Origin: Pseudomonadota bacterium
GTDB taxonomy: Bacteria > Pseudomonadota > Alphaproteobacteria > Rhizobiales > Xanthobacteraceae
Assembly: GCA_023423415.1 (NCBI GenBank)
Contig: JAFAFP010000207.1
Location: forward strand, 1 to 16,979
DNA: 16,979 nt
Direction of reading: 5' to 3'
A program made the translations under genes and the position numbers. A model generated the notes under the pieces. It ran no database searches, was not told where the DNA came from, and worked only from the letters and a program-made list of their open reading frames with translations. Below, in pieces: positions 1 through 7,714 of the stretch; positions within the stretch are counted from its first letter, which is position 1; the number at the start of each line of letters is the position of its first letter.

Positions 1-7
1 GACGACT

Positions 8-1216
8 TCAGCCGCTCACCAGCGGGCAGCCGCCATCCTTCAACGGACGGAAAGCTTCAGCCGCCGGAATGGTAGCGCGGGTCTTGTAGAAATCACCCGG
101 ATGCTTTGATTCTTTTTCCGACTTCACTTCGAACAGATAGGCATCGTGGATCTTGCGGCCATCGGCGCGCACGGTGCCCTTACCAAACAACGGATCGTCG
201 GTCGGGATTTCCTTCATCTTCGCGACCACGGCCTTGCCATCGGCGGCGCTCTTCAGCGCGGCGACCGCTTTCAGATAATGGGTAACGCCAGCATAGACGC
301 CCGCCTGCACCATGGTCGGGATCTTACCGGCCGCGTTGCGCTCCTTCTGCCAGCGCTTGGTCCACTCGCGGGAACTGTCATTCAGGTCCCAGTACCAGGT
401 TTCAGTCAGAACCAGCCCCTGCGCGTTCTTTAACCCAAGCGAGTTCACATCGCTGGCGAACACCAGCAGACCAGCGAGGCTCTGGCCACCTTTGGTGATA
501 CCGAATTCGGACGCCTGCTTGACCGAATTGATGGTGTCACCGCCGGCATTGGCAAGGCCGATGACCTTGGCTTTGGAGCTTTGGGCCTGCAACAGGAAGG
601 ACGAGAAATCCTGGACGTTCAGTGGATGGCGAACCTTGTTGAGCACCTTGCCGCCATTGGCCTCCACTACCGCGGCGGTATCGCGCTCGAGCGCATGACC
701 GAACGCGTAATCAGCCGTCAGGAAGAACCAGGTATTGCCGCCAGTCTTGACGATCGCCTTACCGGTGCCGTTCGCCAGCATCCAGGTATCGTAAGTCCAG
801 TGTACTGTATTCGGAGAGCATTTGGAGCCGGTGAGATCGGAGGACGCAGCCCCCGAATTGATGAACACCTTGTTCTTGTTCCGAACGATCTCGTTCACCG
901 CCAGTGCGACGCCGGAGTTCGGCGTATCGACGATCAGATCGACCTTTTCGACATCGATCCATTGGTTGGCGATATTGGACCCGATATCCGGCTTGTTCTG
1001 ATGATCGCCGCTGATGATCTCGACCTTGATATCCTTGTTGTTGGCCATGAATTCATTCGCGGCCATCCGCGCGGCCGCAACCGAACCCGGACCGGCGAGA
1101 TCTGCATAAAGGCTCGACATGTCCGTCAGCACGCCGATCTTCACCGTCGTTTGTGCCGACACAGCGCCGGCGCTGGCAATGAGAGCTAGCGCCGTGGTGA
1201 TCATAAGACGTTTCAT
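8..1216 (-). CDS. Branched-chain amino-acid-type ABC transporter periplasmic substrate-binding protein
   Basis: This 402-residue protein would capture a small solute in the periplasm and deliver it to a Liv/HAAT-family ABC importer. It begins with a signal peptide (MKRLMITTALALIASAGAVSA, likely cut before Gln22). It continues as a type I periplasmic binding protein: the mature start reads VKIGVLTDMSSLYADLAGPG, typical of the Peripla_BP_6 family. The start at 1216 is preferred over the longer frame (to 1267) because AAAGGAGG lies 7-8 bases upstream and the signal peptide then starts correctly. It is the third gene of livG-livF-SBP, 43 bases after livF. The substrate cannot be read from sequence: members of this family bind amino acids, amides, urea or aromatic acids. 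No terminator is visible in the 7 bases after the stop, so the operon probably continues to the left. Family assignment is secure; substrate is unknown. Confidence 0.93.
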   Translation of the reverse strand: MKRLMITTALALIASAGAVSAQTTVKIGVLTDMSSLYADLAGPGSVAAARMAANEFMANNKDIKVEIISGDHQNKPDIGSNIANQWIDVEKVDLIVDTPNSGVALAVNEIVRNKNKVFINSGAASSDLTGSKCSPNTVHWTYDTWMLANGTGKAIVKTGGNTWFFLTADYAFGHALERDTAAVVEANGGKVLNKVRHPLNVQDFSSFLLQAQSSKAKVIGLANAGGDTINSVKQASEFGITKGGQSLAGLLVFASDVNSLGLKNAQGLVLTETWYWDLNDSSREWTKRWQKERNAAGKIPTMVQAGVYAGVTHYLKAVAALKSAADGKAVVAKMKEIPTDDPLFGKGTVRADGRKIHDAYLFEVKSEKESKHPGDFYKTRATIPAAEAFRPLKDGGCPLVSG

Positions 1217-1259
1217 TCCCATTCCTCCTTTGTCGAAGCCTTTGCGGCTCTTCGATTGT

Positions 1260-1976
1260 TCAAACACCCAGATATTCGTGGAGCTTTTCCAGCTTGCTCT
1301 CCAATTCGGAACTGAGAAGTTTGTCCACCACCCGCCCGTGTTCCATCACATAGTAGCGGTCCGCCACCGTCGCGGCGAAGCGGAAGTTCTGCTCCACCAA
1401 TAGGATCGTGAAGCCCTGTTGCTTCAACGCGCGGATCGTATTGCCAATCTGCTGAATGATGACCGGTGCAAGCCCCTCGGTCGGTTCATCGAGCAGAAGC
1501 AACCGCGCGCCGGTGCGCAATATTCTCGCGATCGCCAGCATCTGCTGTTCGCCACCGGACAGCTTCGTTCCCTGACTGGAGCCAAGCCGTTCCTTCAGGT
1601 TCGGGAATAATTCAAAAATCCGGTCGAGCGACAGGCCGCCCGGCTTCACCACCGGCGGCAGCAAGAGATTTTCCTGCACGCTCAGGCTTGAGAAGATGCC
1701 GCGCTCCTCGGGACACAAGGCGATGCCGGCGCGGGCAATATGGTTCGACGCGAGCTTAATCAGTTCCTGGCCTTCGAACCGTACCGATCCGGTGCGCTTG
1801 CCAACGATGCCCATAATCGACTTTAGCGTCGTGGTCTTGCCGGCGCCGTTGCGTCCCAGCAGCGTCACCACTTCGCCCGGGAACACTTCGAAATTCACAC
1901 CATGCAGGATGTGCGACTCGCCGTACCAGGCCTGAAGATTTTCAACCGCCAGAAGCGACCTGCGGGGATCAAGCAT
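1260..1976 (-). CDS. livF: ABC transporter ATP-binding protein, LivF type
   Basis: This 238-residue ATPase is one of the two nucleotide-binding subunits of a branched-chain amino-acid-type importer and pairs with LivG on the cytoplasmic face. Visible motifs are Walker A GRNGAGKTT (about 41-49), the ABC signature LSGGEQQ (139-145), and Walker B LLLLDEP with catalytic Glu (159-165). VEQN follows at 194-197, where Gln replaces the usual switch His, as is normal in LivF. The C-terminal EYLGV ending is also family-typical. I place the start at ATG 1976, which overlaps the last 8 bases of livG (CATGCTTGA) and suggests translational coupling. An in-frame GTG at 2000 is possible but gives an N-terminal extension of no family character. 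It is followed 43 bases later by the binding protein. Confidence 0.93.
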   Translation of the reverse strand: MLDPRRSLLAVENLQAWYGESHILHGVNFEVFPGEVVTLLGRNGAGKTTTLKSIMGIVGKRTGSVRFEGQELIKLASNHIARAGIALCPEERGIFSSLSVQENLLLPPVVKPGGLSLDRIFELFPNLKERLGSSQGTKLSGGEQQMLAIARILRTGARLLLLDEPTEGLAPVIIQQIGNTIRALKQQGFTILLVEQNFRFAATVADRYYVMEHGRVVDKLLSSELESKLEKLHEYLGV

Positions 1977-2724
1977 GGCCGGTCCCCATATAGGCTTCAC
2001 GCACTTCCGGATTGCCGGACACGGTTTCGTAGCTGCCTTCCGCGAGCACCCGTCCGCGCGTCAGCACCGTGATCGTGTGCGACAATGTCGAGACCACCGA
2101 CAGGTTGTGTTCGACCATGAGTACCGTCCGATCAGCCGAAACGGTTTTGATCAGCGCCGCGATCCGATCGATATCCTCGTGCCCCATGCCAGCGGTCGGC
2201 TCGTCCAGCAGCAACATTTCCGGATCGAGCGCAAGCGTTGTTGCGATTTCAAGCGCCCGCTTGCGGCCATAAGGCAATTCGACTGCGGGTGTATGGGCAA
2301 AGCCCGACAACCCGACATCATCGATCAGCGACATGGCGCGACCGTTGAATTCATCGAGAACGGCACGCGACCGCCAGAAGTCGAACGAGCCGCCGCGACT
2401 GCGCTGCAATCCGACACGCACATTTTCCAGAACGGTCAGGTGCGGAAACACCGCCGAAATCTGGAACGAGCGCACGACGCCGAGCCGCGCCACATCCGCT
2501 GGCGGCATCGGCGTAATGTCCTGCCCCTTGTAGAAAATTCTTCCACGTGTCGGGTTGAGGAACTTGGTCAGAAGATTGAAGCAGGTGGTCTTGCCGGCAC
2601 CGTTGGGCCCGATCAACGCATGAATGGTTCCGCGCCTGATGCGCAGATTCACCCCGTTAACCGCTACAAAGCCCGCGAATTCCTTGGTGAGATCCTGCGT
2701 TTCAAGAATGATCTCATCGCTCAT
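1969..2724 (-). CDS. livG: ABC transporter ATP-binding protein, LivG type
   Basis: This 251-residue protein is the second ATPase of the Liv-type importer. It shows Walker A GPNGAGKTT (39-47), a Q-loop region RSFQIS (85-90), a LivG-style signature LPYGRKR (150-156), Walker B LLLDEPTAGM (171-180) and the switch His in VEHN (204-207). It ends in EAYMG, as LivG proteins do. The start at 2724 (MSDEII) is chosen because GGGAGGG lies 12 or so bases upstream. The frame stays open to 2811, but that start would sit inside the terminator hairpin of the upstream gene. The gene is first in livG-livF-SBP. Its promoter must lie in the short stretch 2725-2800, or transcription reads through the terminator; I found no convincing -35/-10 pair. 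The 3' end overlaps livF by 8 bases. Confidence 0.93.
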   Translation of the reverse strand: MSDEIILETQDLTKEFAGFVAVNGVNLRIRRGTIHALIGPNGAGKTTCFNLLTKFLNPTRGRIFYKGQDITPMPPADVARLGVVRSFQISAVFPHLTVLENVRVGLQRSRGGSFDFWRSRAVLDEFNGRAMSLIDDVGLSGFAHTPAVELPYGRKRALEIATTLALDPEMLLLDEPTAGMGHEDIDRIAALIKTVSADRTVLMVEHNLSVVSTLSHTITVLTRGRVLAEGSYETVSGNPEVREAYMGTGHA

Positions 2725-2800
2725 TGACTGGCACGCCCTCCCAAAGACGCGCTCCCCTCTTATTTGCCGCGAAGTCTGCACGTCCGGCCGGAAATAATAA

Positions 2801-2830
2801 AGCCCGCCCACGAAAAATCGTGGGCGGGCT
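2801..2830 (-). terminator. Rho-independent terminator of the di-heme DUF4384 gene
   Basis: A perfect 13-bp stem (2801-2813 with 2818-2830, GC-rich) closes a 4-base loop. Read on the minus strand it is followed by TTATTATTT. It lies 43 bases after the stop of the di-heme cytochrome gene and before livG, separating the two transcription units. On the plus strand it is followed by a less T-rich stretch and no plus-strand gene needs it. Confidence 0.88.
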
Positions 2831-2872
2831 CGGCTTATTCTTTAGGCGGGCCCACAGGAGAATCCGTTCGCC

Positions 2873-5146
2873 TTACTTGACTTCGACCTTGATCGCGGCG
2901 CGGGCCACATCACGCCTGTCGGCCGGGACCGGTTTGGCGTTTTGCGGCGTCGCCGGGACGCCTGCCGTCTTGGTCCCTTCGATAGCGATGGCGCGAACGC
3001 CCTTCTTCTTGGCGTCGGCCTGAACCGCGCCGGCCACGTTCTTGGTAAAGTTCGGGACCATGGTCAGCGTGTTCTTGGCAAAGTCGTTCTTGATGCCGTC
3101 GACCTCGGCGCCTTCGCTGCAGGTGGCGATCACCTGTTCGAAGCCTTTGTCTTGCATCCGGAACTGGAACGGCGCCTTGGACCCCGGGAACTGGATTTCC
3201 TGGCCCGCCTTCACCCGGTTGTCCTGCTGGAATTTGTTCGGCAGGAGCACCGTCGCGGTGCCCTTGTCGTCCAGATTGACCAGCGTGAGGAAGCAGGACT
3301 TCTTCGCCAGCACCGTGAACACCGGCGTATCGCCGACCTGATACACGTTCTTGTCCGAGGTCAGCGACAAGGCTTCGTTACTCACCGGCCTGGCGATGTT
3401 TGCGGCCGCACCATTTGCGACCTTCACTTCGGCCTGGTCGGTGATACGGAGCGCCAGTTCACGGAAGTTGTTCTCGAACTGGTCACGCGGGATCGCCCCC
3501 TGCTGCAGCCTGCGGATCAGCGGACGGAATTTGCGGTCGGCGTCGTCGGCCGCATCCTCAAAGTCCTTCTTGTTGAGTCCGAACTCGGCCGCCGCGAGCG
3601 TGATATCGAGATCATCCTCGTAGCGCTTGGCGAGCGCATTGATCATCTCGACGCCATTGAGCTTCAAACTCGGCTCCAGACCCGCGCGATACATGGCGTC
3701 CTGGAATTTCTTGGTATCGGCTTCCAGGATCGTATCCATCTTCTCGGTCGGGATGTAGAGCGCCTCGACCGCTTCGCGGGTTGGCGTGTCGAACGATTTT
3801 CCCGACAGCACGACCTGCCGCACCTCGTCCTTCGCCTTGCGGATGCCCTGGTCATGACAGCCCATGCAGGAAATGCCGTTGGTCACCGCCAGGTCCTTGC
3901 GTGACAGATCCCGCACGATCTGGGTCGGGCCCTTGTCGAGTCGCTTTCCGTCGGCCGTATTCAGGTAATAAGCCTGGAAGCCGTTTGGCAGCGACCAGAT
4001 CGACTCGCCACCGTCATGCTCAAAGCCGTTCTCCCCCTTCGGCCCGAGCGGATGTTCGAAGAAGCTCTGCTTGCCGCGATTACCGCCGAAGTCATACGAC
4101 GTCCAGAAGTAACCGGCACGCGACGGATGACGCTCGATCATGCGGTTGTTCTGGCTGACGCCCGAGCGCTGAAAGCCTGATCGCTGCGCGATGAACCGCT
4201 TGATGTTGTTCTCGATATCGACGCCTTCCTGTTTCGCCACCTCCTGGAAGGTATTGGGCAGCTTGAGCAGCTTGTCATAAAGCGGCGGCTGCGATGCGGT
4301 GAAAGCGAACCAGTCGGCGCGCACATACGGCAACTGGGTACCCGACGCCCCCATCAGCACGGCCTTCAGATCGCTGTCCGGCTGCAGGTTGTACGGATAG
4401 ACGGCAAGGACCTCGTCCCAGTCCTTCGTCTCCCAGCCAAGATCATCGATATTGATCCGCAGGATCGTTTCCTCCGGGTCGATGGTCTCGAGACGCACGA
4501 CATCGGATGAACGGCTGAGACTGTTGATCAGTTTGACCGCGCCCTGGCGGAATACCTTCATGGCATTGTCATCCATGCAGGCGTTCTTCAGATGCGTCAG
4601 CGTCAGATAGCGCGTGCCTTTCTTGCGGGCATTCGGCAGCTTGGAGAGATCGCCGACGACGAGATTCAAGACGTCTTCATTGCTGACGAATTGGCGCGCA
4701 TCGCAAGCGGCAGCCGACTTCGTGCCGAGCTGGGCGATCCAGGTTTCGAGTGCCTTGAGTTCGTCCGGCGTCACGCTCGGATATTTGGTTTCGCCCTCGT
4801 ACTCAACGTCGTAGGGCATCTCCTTGTCAACGATCTGCTTGAACAGTTTCGATCCAAACGGATTGCCCGGCAGGACATAATGCGGATTGGCCGCGATCTC
4901 ATCCAGCTTCAGGACGTTGCCGAAATTCTTGGCCGGCCGTTCACGCGCCGACAGCGCGCCTTCCTGATGGCAGCGCGCGCAGTGCTTGTCGAGAACGTCG
5001 AAGGCCGCCTTTGCGACCGGATCGTCCGGAGGCGCTGCGGCGACAGTTTGTGCCGCGGCAGGACCGTTCAGAATCAGCGCAAGGCCAAAAACGGCCGCGA
5101 CGGCCAACCCCTGGGCCGGGCTATTCACTCGTTGACGACCGCTCAT
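2873..5146 (-). CDS. Exported di-heme c-type cytochrome with C-terminal DUF4384-like domain
   Basis: A 757-residue exported protein with a signal peptide (hydrophobic 13-32, AAAQ at 30-33). One c-type heme site, CARCH (56-60), lies in a cytochrome c-like domain that ends near 140 (a WIAQLG helix typical of such domains). A second, CMGCH (427-431), follows after a 370-residue segment I cannot assign. Residues about 593-680 (YQVGDTPVFTV...FLTLVNLD) look like DUF4384, a beta-rich domain that often accompanies caspase-like or signalling proteins. The tail is Lys/Ala-rich. The start at 5146 is preceded by GGGAG 8 bases upstream; a TTG at 5164 is the only longer option. The protein probably acts in the periplasm; whether it transfers electrons, senses redox state or is an oxidase is not evident. 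It has its own terminator, and the upstream minus-strand gene also appears to be terminated, so it is probably monocistronic. Confidence 0.8.
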   Translation of the reverse strand: MSGRQRVNSPAQGLAVAAVFGLALILNGPAAAQTVAAAPPDDPVAKAAFDVLDKHCARCHQEGALSARERPAKNFGNVLKLDEIAANPHYVLPGNPFGSKLFKQIVDKEMPYDVEYEGETKYPSVTPDELKALETWIAQLGTKSAAACDARQFVSNEDVLNLVVGDLSKLPNARKKGTRYLTLTHLKNACMDDNAMKVFRQGAVKLINSLSRSSDVVRLETIDPEETILRINIDDLGWETKDWDEVLAVYPYNLQPDSDLKAVLMGASGTQLPYVRADWFAFTASQPPLYDKLLKLPNTFQEVAKQEGVDIENNIKRFIAQRSGFQRSGVSQNNRMIERHPSRAGYFWTSYDFGGNRGKQSFFEHPLGPKGENGFEHDGGESIWSLPNGFQAYYLNTADGKRLDKGPTQIVRDLSRKDLAVTNGISCMGCHDQGIRKAKDEVRQVVLSGKSFDTPTREAVEALYIPTEKMDTILEADTKKFQDAMYRAGLEPSLKLNGVEMINALAKRYEDDLDITLAAAEFGLNKKDFEDAADDADRKFRPLIRRLQQGAIPRDQFENNFRELALRITDQAEVKVANGAAANIARPVSNEALSLTSDKNVYQVGDTPVFTVLAKKSCFLTLVNLDDKGTATVLLPNKFQQDNRVKAGQEIQFPGSKAPFQFRMQDKGFEQVIATCSEGAEVDGIKNDFAKNTLTMVPNFTKNVAGAVQADAKKKGVRAIAIEGTKTAGVPATPQNAKPVPADRRDVARAAIKVEVK

Positions 5147-5396
5147 TGTGGTCTCCCATAACAAGTCGTTGCGACGCGCGGCATCATTGCGCCGTGTCGC
5201 TCATTGGTGTGCGCGCTGGCGCGTCGCGTTCAATCGTCTGAAGGCAAAAATAGCCACGTTACAGGCCCCGGCCCCTGTCCAAGCCTAACGTACTCTCAAG
5301 TCTCGCAGCAGACGAAAAAAGTGACCGCCTCACCTTCCGGTTACCGCGGGTAGGAAAAATATCGATGAAATTGCGCGTTATCGAGGGATACGAAAA

Positions 5397-5430
5397 GGCC
5401 CGCCCGGCGGGGACCTATGCCGGACGGGCC
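5397..5430 (-). terminator. Rho-independent terminator after the thermonuclease gene
   Basis: The arms 5397-5408 and 5419-5430 pair as 6 bp, one C/A mismatch, then 5 bp, with a 10-base loop. On the minus strand the stem is followed by TTTTCG. It lies about 160 bases downstream of the thermonuclease stop and ends the sigma/anti-sigma/protease/nuclease direction of transcription before the di-heme gene. Confidence 0.7.
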
Positions 5431-5435
5431 AAGTG

Positions 5436-5470
5436 GATCGGCGCTGGGTGGAAGGGGCGCGGCGCCGATC
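5436..5470. repeat. Inverted repeat (9-bp stem)
   Basis: The arms 5436-5444 (GATCGGCGC) and 5462-5470 match perfectly around a 17-base loop. There is no T-run on either side. It may form part of the 3' untranslated structure of the thermonuclease transcript; its function is unknown. Confidence 0.5.
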
Positions 5471-5532
5471 ACACACGGGACGACGCGGCCATCAGGCGCG
5501 TCGCGTGTCTGCAAGGGATTGGTCGGGACAGA

Positions 5533-5560
5533 GCGGCCACAGGTTCAATGCGGTGGCCGC
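5533..5560. repeat. Inverted repeat (8-bp stem)
   Basis: The arms 5533-5540 (GCGGCCAC) and 5553-5560 match perfectly around a 12-base loop, 30 bases downstream of the thermonuclease stop on the minus strand. No T-tract follows, so it is more likely a 3' end-protecting structure than a classical terminator. Confidence 0.45.
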
Positions 5561-5590
5561 GTGGGCGTCAGATGATACGGGCTGAGCCGG

Positions 5591-6166
5591 TCAGCGACCG
5601 AAAATGGACGCCCACCATTCGTCCACGGCTTGCCGGATCGCGACGATCTTCTGATCGAGCCAGTCGCGCGGCGTCATGACCGAGGACTCCGCATCGCGTG
5701 GATGTCCGCGCCGCCATTCCTGTGGAATCTCGAATGCCCCCACCCACAAGCCGCGCTTGTCGGCGCGTGCCTGGGCCTGGGCCTCGTCATAGCGATTGGA
5801 GGAGCCTGGACGATTAAATGTTGTGGCATAACCCGAACGCACCATTTCCTCGGCGACATCGCGGCCGCCTGCCACGCAGGTAGCGATAATCCGTCCAAAA
5901 CGATCCGTGGTCACGGGACGGCATTCAAGCGGATGCGTGCCGATGATGCGCCGCAGTTCGGTGCGCGCACGTCTGCCGCATGGCCAGGTTTCGCCATCGG
6001 CATCCTTGCAATCCTGATGCAGTTCCGGCGCGTCGATGCCGTAGAGCCGGTAACGGCGCTCGCCCAGCCTAAACGAGTCGCCGTCGGCAAGATGCACGGC
6101 CTCGGCATGGAGTTGAGAGGACCATGAGCAGGAGGCGACGATCGCCAGCAGTATTATCCAACGCAT
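5591..6166 (-). CDS. Secreted thermonuclease (staphylococcal nuclease-like, SNase family)
   Basis: A 191-residue exported nuclease expected to cut DNA and RNA outside the cytoplasm in a Ca2+-dependent way, as SNase relatives do. The signal peptide covers about 1-21. VASC at 10-13 also fits a lipobox, so a lipoprotein is possible. All catalytic and metal positions of the family are visible: ADGDSF (27-32), RLYGIDAPE with Arg40, Asp45 and Glu48, and DRFGR with Arg92 (88-92). A GLW motif at 139-141 is also typical. Four mature cysteines (53, 63, 82, 97) could form two disulfides. About 40 extra C-terminal residues (150-191) follow the nuclease fold and are Trp-rich. The start lies 20 bases after the S8 protease stop with only a weak SD, so it is probably cotranscribed with the protease. 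Confidence 0.9.
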   Translation of the reverse strand: MRWIILLAIVASCSWSSQLHAEAVHLADGDSFRLGERRYRLYGIDAPELHQDCKDADGETWPCGRRARTELRRIIGTHPLECRPVTTDRFGRIIATCVAGGRDVAEEMVRSGYATTFNRPGSSNRYDEAQAQARADKRGLWVGAFEIPQEWRRGHPRDAESSVMTPRDWLDQKIVAIRQAVDEWWASIFGR

Positions 6167-6186
6167 CGTTTGCGCGATCGCTTTCT

Positions 6187-7620
6187 TTATGGCTGGTTCG
6201 TGCTGGCCGACAAGCCGTCGGCCGGCTTCACGCCAAGCGATGTAACCGCTTCGAACGCATCGGCAAGCCCTGCGCCGAAATCCTTGTCGCGACCTTTTGG
6301 CCCAAGGTCCCGTGCAGTTCGCAACAGCACGCCGCGCACGGCATCGGGCGATAATCCGGGTTCACGCTCCAGCAGCAAGGCCGCAATGCCGCTGATATAG
6401 GCCGCAGCAAATGACGTCCCTGTTGACATCTGATAGCTGCCGCCAGGCGTCGGCAGCAGCAGATCGACACCGGGCGCTGCGACTGCAACGTGATTGCCGC
6501 GATTGGACATCGCGAACAGATTGTCCTGCGTATCGGTTGCGGTGACGGCGATCACATTGAGATCGGCGGCAGGATAAAGCGGCGGCGATTTCGGCCCCGC
6601 ATTTCCAGCGGCCGCGATCAGCACGATACCTTTCTTGTAGGCTGACGCCAGGATGCGGCTCATGATCGGATCGCGCGGACCGGCAAAACTCATATTGATG
6701 ACGCGAGCGCCGTTCTTCGACGCCCATTCAATCCCCTTGAGAATATTGAAGGTTGTTCCTTCGGCGCTGGCGCCGTTCGGATCGAAGGCGCGAACCGCCA
6801 GGATCCGCGCACGCGGCGCGACCCCGGTCAGCCGCTCGTGGGCGACAATTGCGCCGGCGATGCCGGTGCCGTGCGAATGCGCATCGCCGCTGCCGCCGGC
6901 CGGATCGAAGCTGTCTGCGACAGTGCCCGAGAGTTCGGGATGTCGCGCATCGATACCGGAATCAATCACCGCCACAAGGACCCGTTCGCCTCGTGCAAGC
7001 TCATGCGCACGAGGAAGACGCAGTTTCTCAACTGCGTATTGGATACCCTCACCGGTCTTCGTTTGCTGCAGCGTGTATCGATAGTTCGGCTGCACCGAGA
7101 GAATGCTGGAATCTCGCTCCAGGCTGCGGATGACAGCATTGACGCTGCGGCCATCCGGAATGGTCCAGCGGAACATCGTCGTACCGCTGAGATCGAAGAT
7201 TTGCGACTCTTCCCGGTTGAGACCGTGGCGGCGCGCCAGCGCATTGACCTGCTGCGGCGTCGGCGTGCCAGAGACCTCAATCACCACTTCATTCGCATTG
7301 AAGCGGCGTTCGCCCGTGGGCGCTTCACCGCTTTCACGCCGGCCGACACTTGGCTGCGGAGACGTAGATTTGCTCGCGCTTGAAATGCTGCGCGTGACAG
7401 GTTCTGCCCTGGCCGGCTTGATCGGCGCAACGTCGATCGGCTTCACGCTCCGCACCGGCTTGCGCTGCGGGGCGGGATTACTCGGGGCGCTCTGCACGCG
7501 GTAACCGCCGCCATGGCCGCCGTAGCTCTGGGCGAAAGCGGGGGCCGCCGAGACGATCAGCCCGGCTGCCGCCACGACCGACAATGTCAGGCCGATTGAA
7601 CCTCCCGAATGATGACGCAT
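6187..7620 (-). CDS. Secreted subtilisin-like serine protease (S8 family) with N-terminal I9-like prodomain
   Basis: A 477-residue exported protease. The order is: signal peptide 1-30 (AFA/Q), a disordered Pro/Ser/Lys/Arg-rich linker about 31-105, a prodomain-like region about 108-184, and the S8 catalytic domain about 195-460. The catalytic triad is intact: Asp220 in VAVIDSGID, His250 in SHGTGIAG and Ser403 in GTSFAAAYISG, with oxyanion Asn340 in AAAGNAGP. The prodomain (EVVIEVSGTPTPQQVNALAR ... SILSVQPNYRY) has the inhibitor-I9/fervidolysin-like pattern that normally chaperones and inhibits the protease. ATG 7620 has GGAGG 8 bases upstream. The gene is 87 bases after the anti-sigma gene and 20 bases before the thermonuclease gene, all on the same strand. 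A GAAC-N17-CGAT element upstream (7690-7714) may put it under the neighbouring ECF sigma factor. Target proteins are unknown. Confidence 0.93.
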   Translation of the reverse strand: MRHHSGGSIGLTLSVVAAAGLIVSAAPAFAQSYGGHGGGYRVQSAPSNPAPQRKPVRSVKPIDVAPIKPARAEPVTRSISSASKSTSPQPSVGRRESGEAPTGERRFNANEVVIEVSGTPTPQQVNALARRHGLNREESQIFDLSGTTMFRWTIPDGRSVNAVIRSLERDSSILSVQPNYRYTLQQTKTGEGIQYAVEKLRLPRAHELARGERVLVAVIDSGIDARHPELSGTVADSFDPAGGSGDAHSHGTGIAGAIVAHERLTGVAPRARILAVRAFDPNGASAEGTTFNILKGIEWASKNGARVINMSFAGPRDPIMSRILASAYKKGIVLIAAAGNAGPKSPPLYPAADLNVIAVTATDTQDNLFAMSNRGNHVAVAAPGVDLLLPTPGGSYQMSTGTSFAAAYISGIAALLLEREPGLSPDAVRGVLLRTARDLGPKGRDKDFGAGLADAFEAVTSLGVKPADGLSASTNQP

Positions 7621-7689
7621 GGTGTGTGCCTCCGGGACAAGCTCATCCCGCCTCGAACGCGACTGTTAAGGTCGCTCCAGTGAGAAACG

Positions 7690-7714
7690 ATCGCTTTCGG
7701 ACCGGCTTCAGTTC
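7690..7714 (-). promoter_or_regulatory. Candidate ECF-type promoter for the S8 protease gene
   Basis: On the minus strand GAAC (7711-7714) is followed after exactly 17 bases by CGAT (7690-7693). The spacing and core match the element before the sigma gene. It overlaps the last codons of the anti-sigma gene and lies 70 bases before the protease start. This was found by eye; short motifs like this occur by chance. Confidence 0.35.

Larger units (their letters stand above)
5147..5590. other. 444-bp gap between di-heme gene and thermonuclease gene
   Basis: No convincing protein-coding gene is present. The right part holds three successive stem-loops (5397-5430, 5436-5470, 5533-5560). The first looks like a minus-strand terminator for the thermonuclease unit. 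The left part (about 5147-5350) should contain the promoter of the di-heme gene. It is AT-richer near 5236-5260 and 5310-5370, but I could not pick a confident -35/-10 pair. Confidence 0.6.

Noticed and set aside
2942..3904. Plus-strand 320-codon open frame opposite the di-heme gene
   Set aside because: It lies wholly antisense to a gene with two heme motifs, a signal peptide and a terminator. Its composition (Arg/His/Leu-rich, no motif) is typical of antisense frames in GC-rich DNA.
5365..5679. Plus-strand 104-codon open frame in the 444-bp gap
   Set aside because: It starts at ATG 5365 without a good SD, runs through the three stem-loops and into the antisense of the thermonuclease gene, and is extremely Arg-rich. 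It is better explained as chance in GC-rich sequence.
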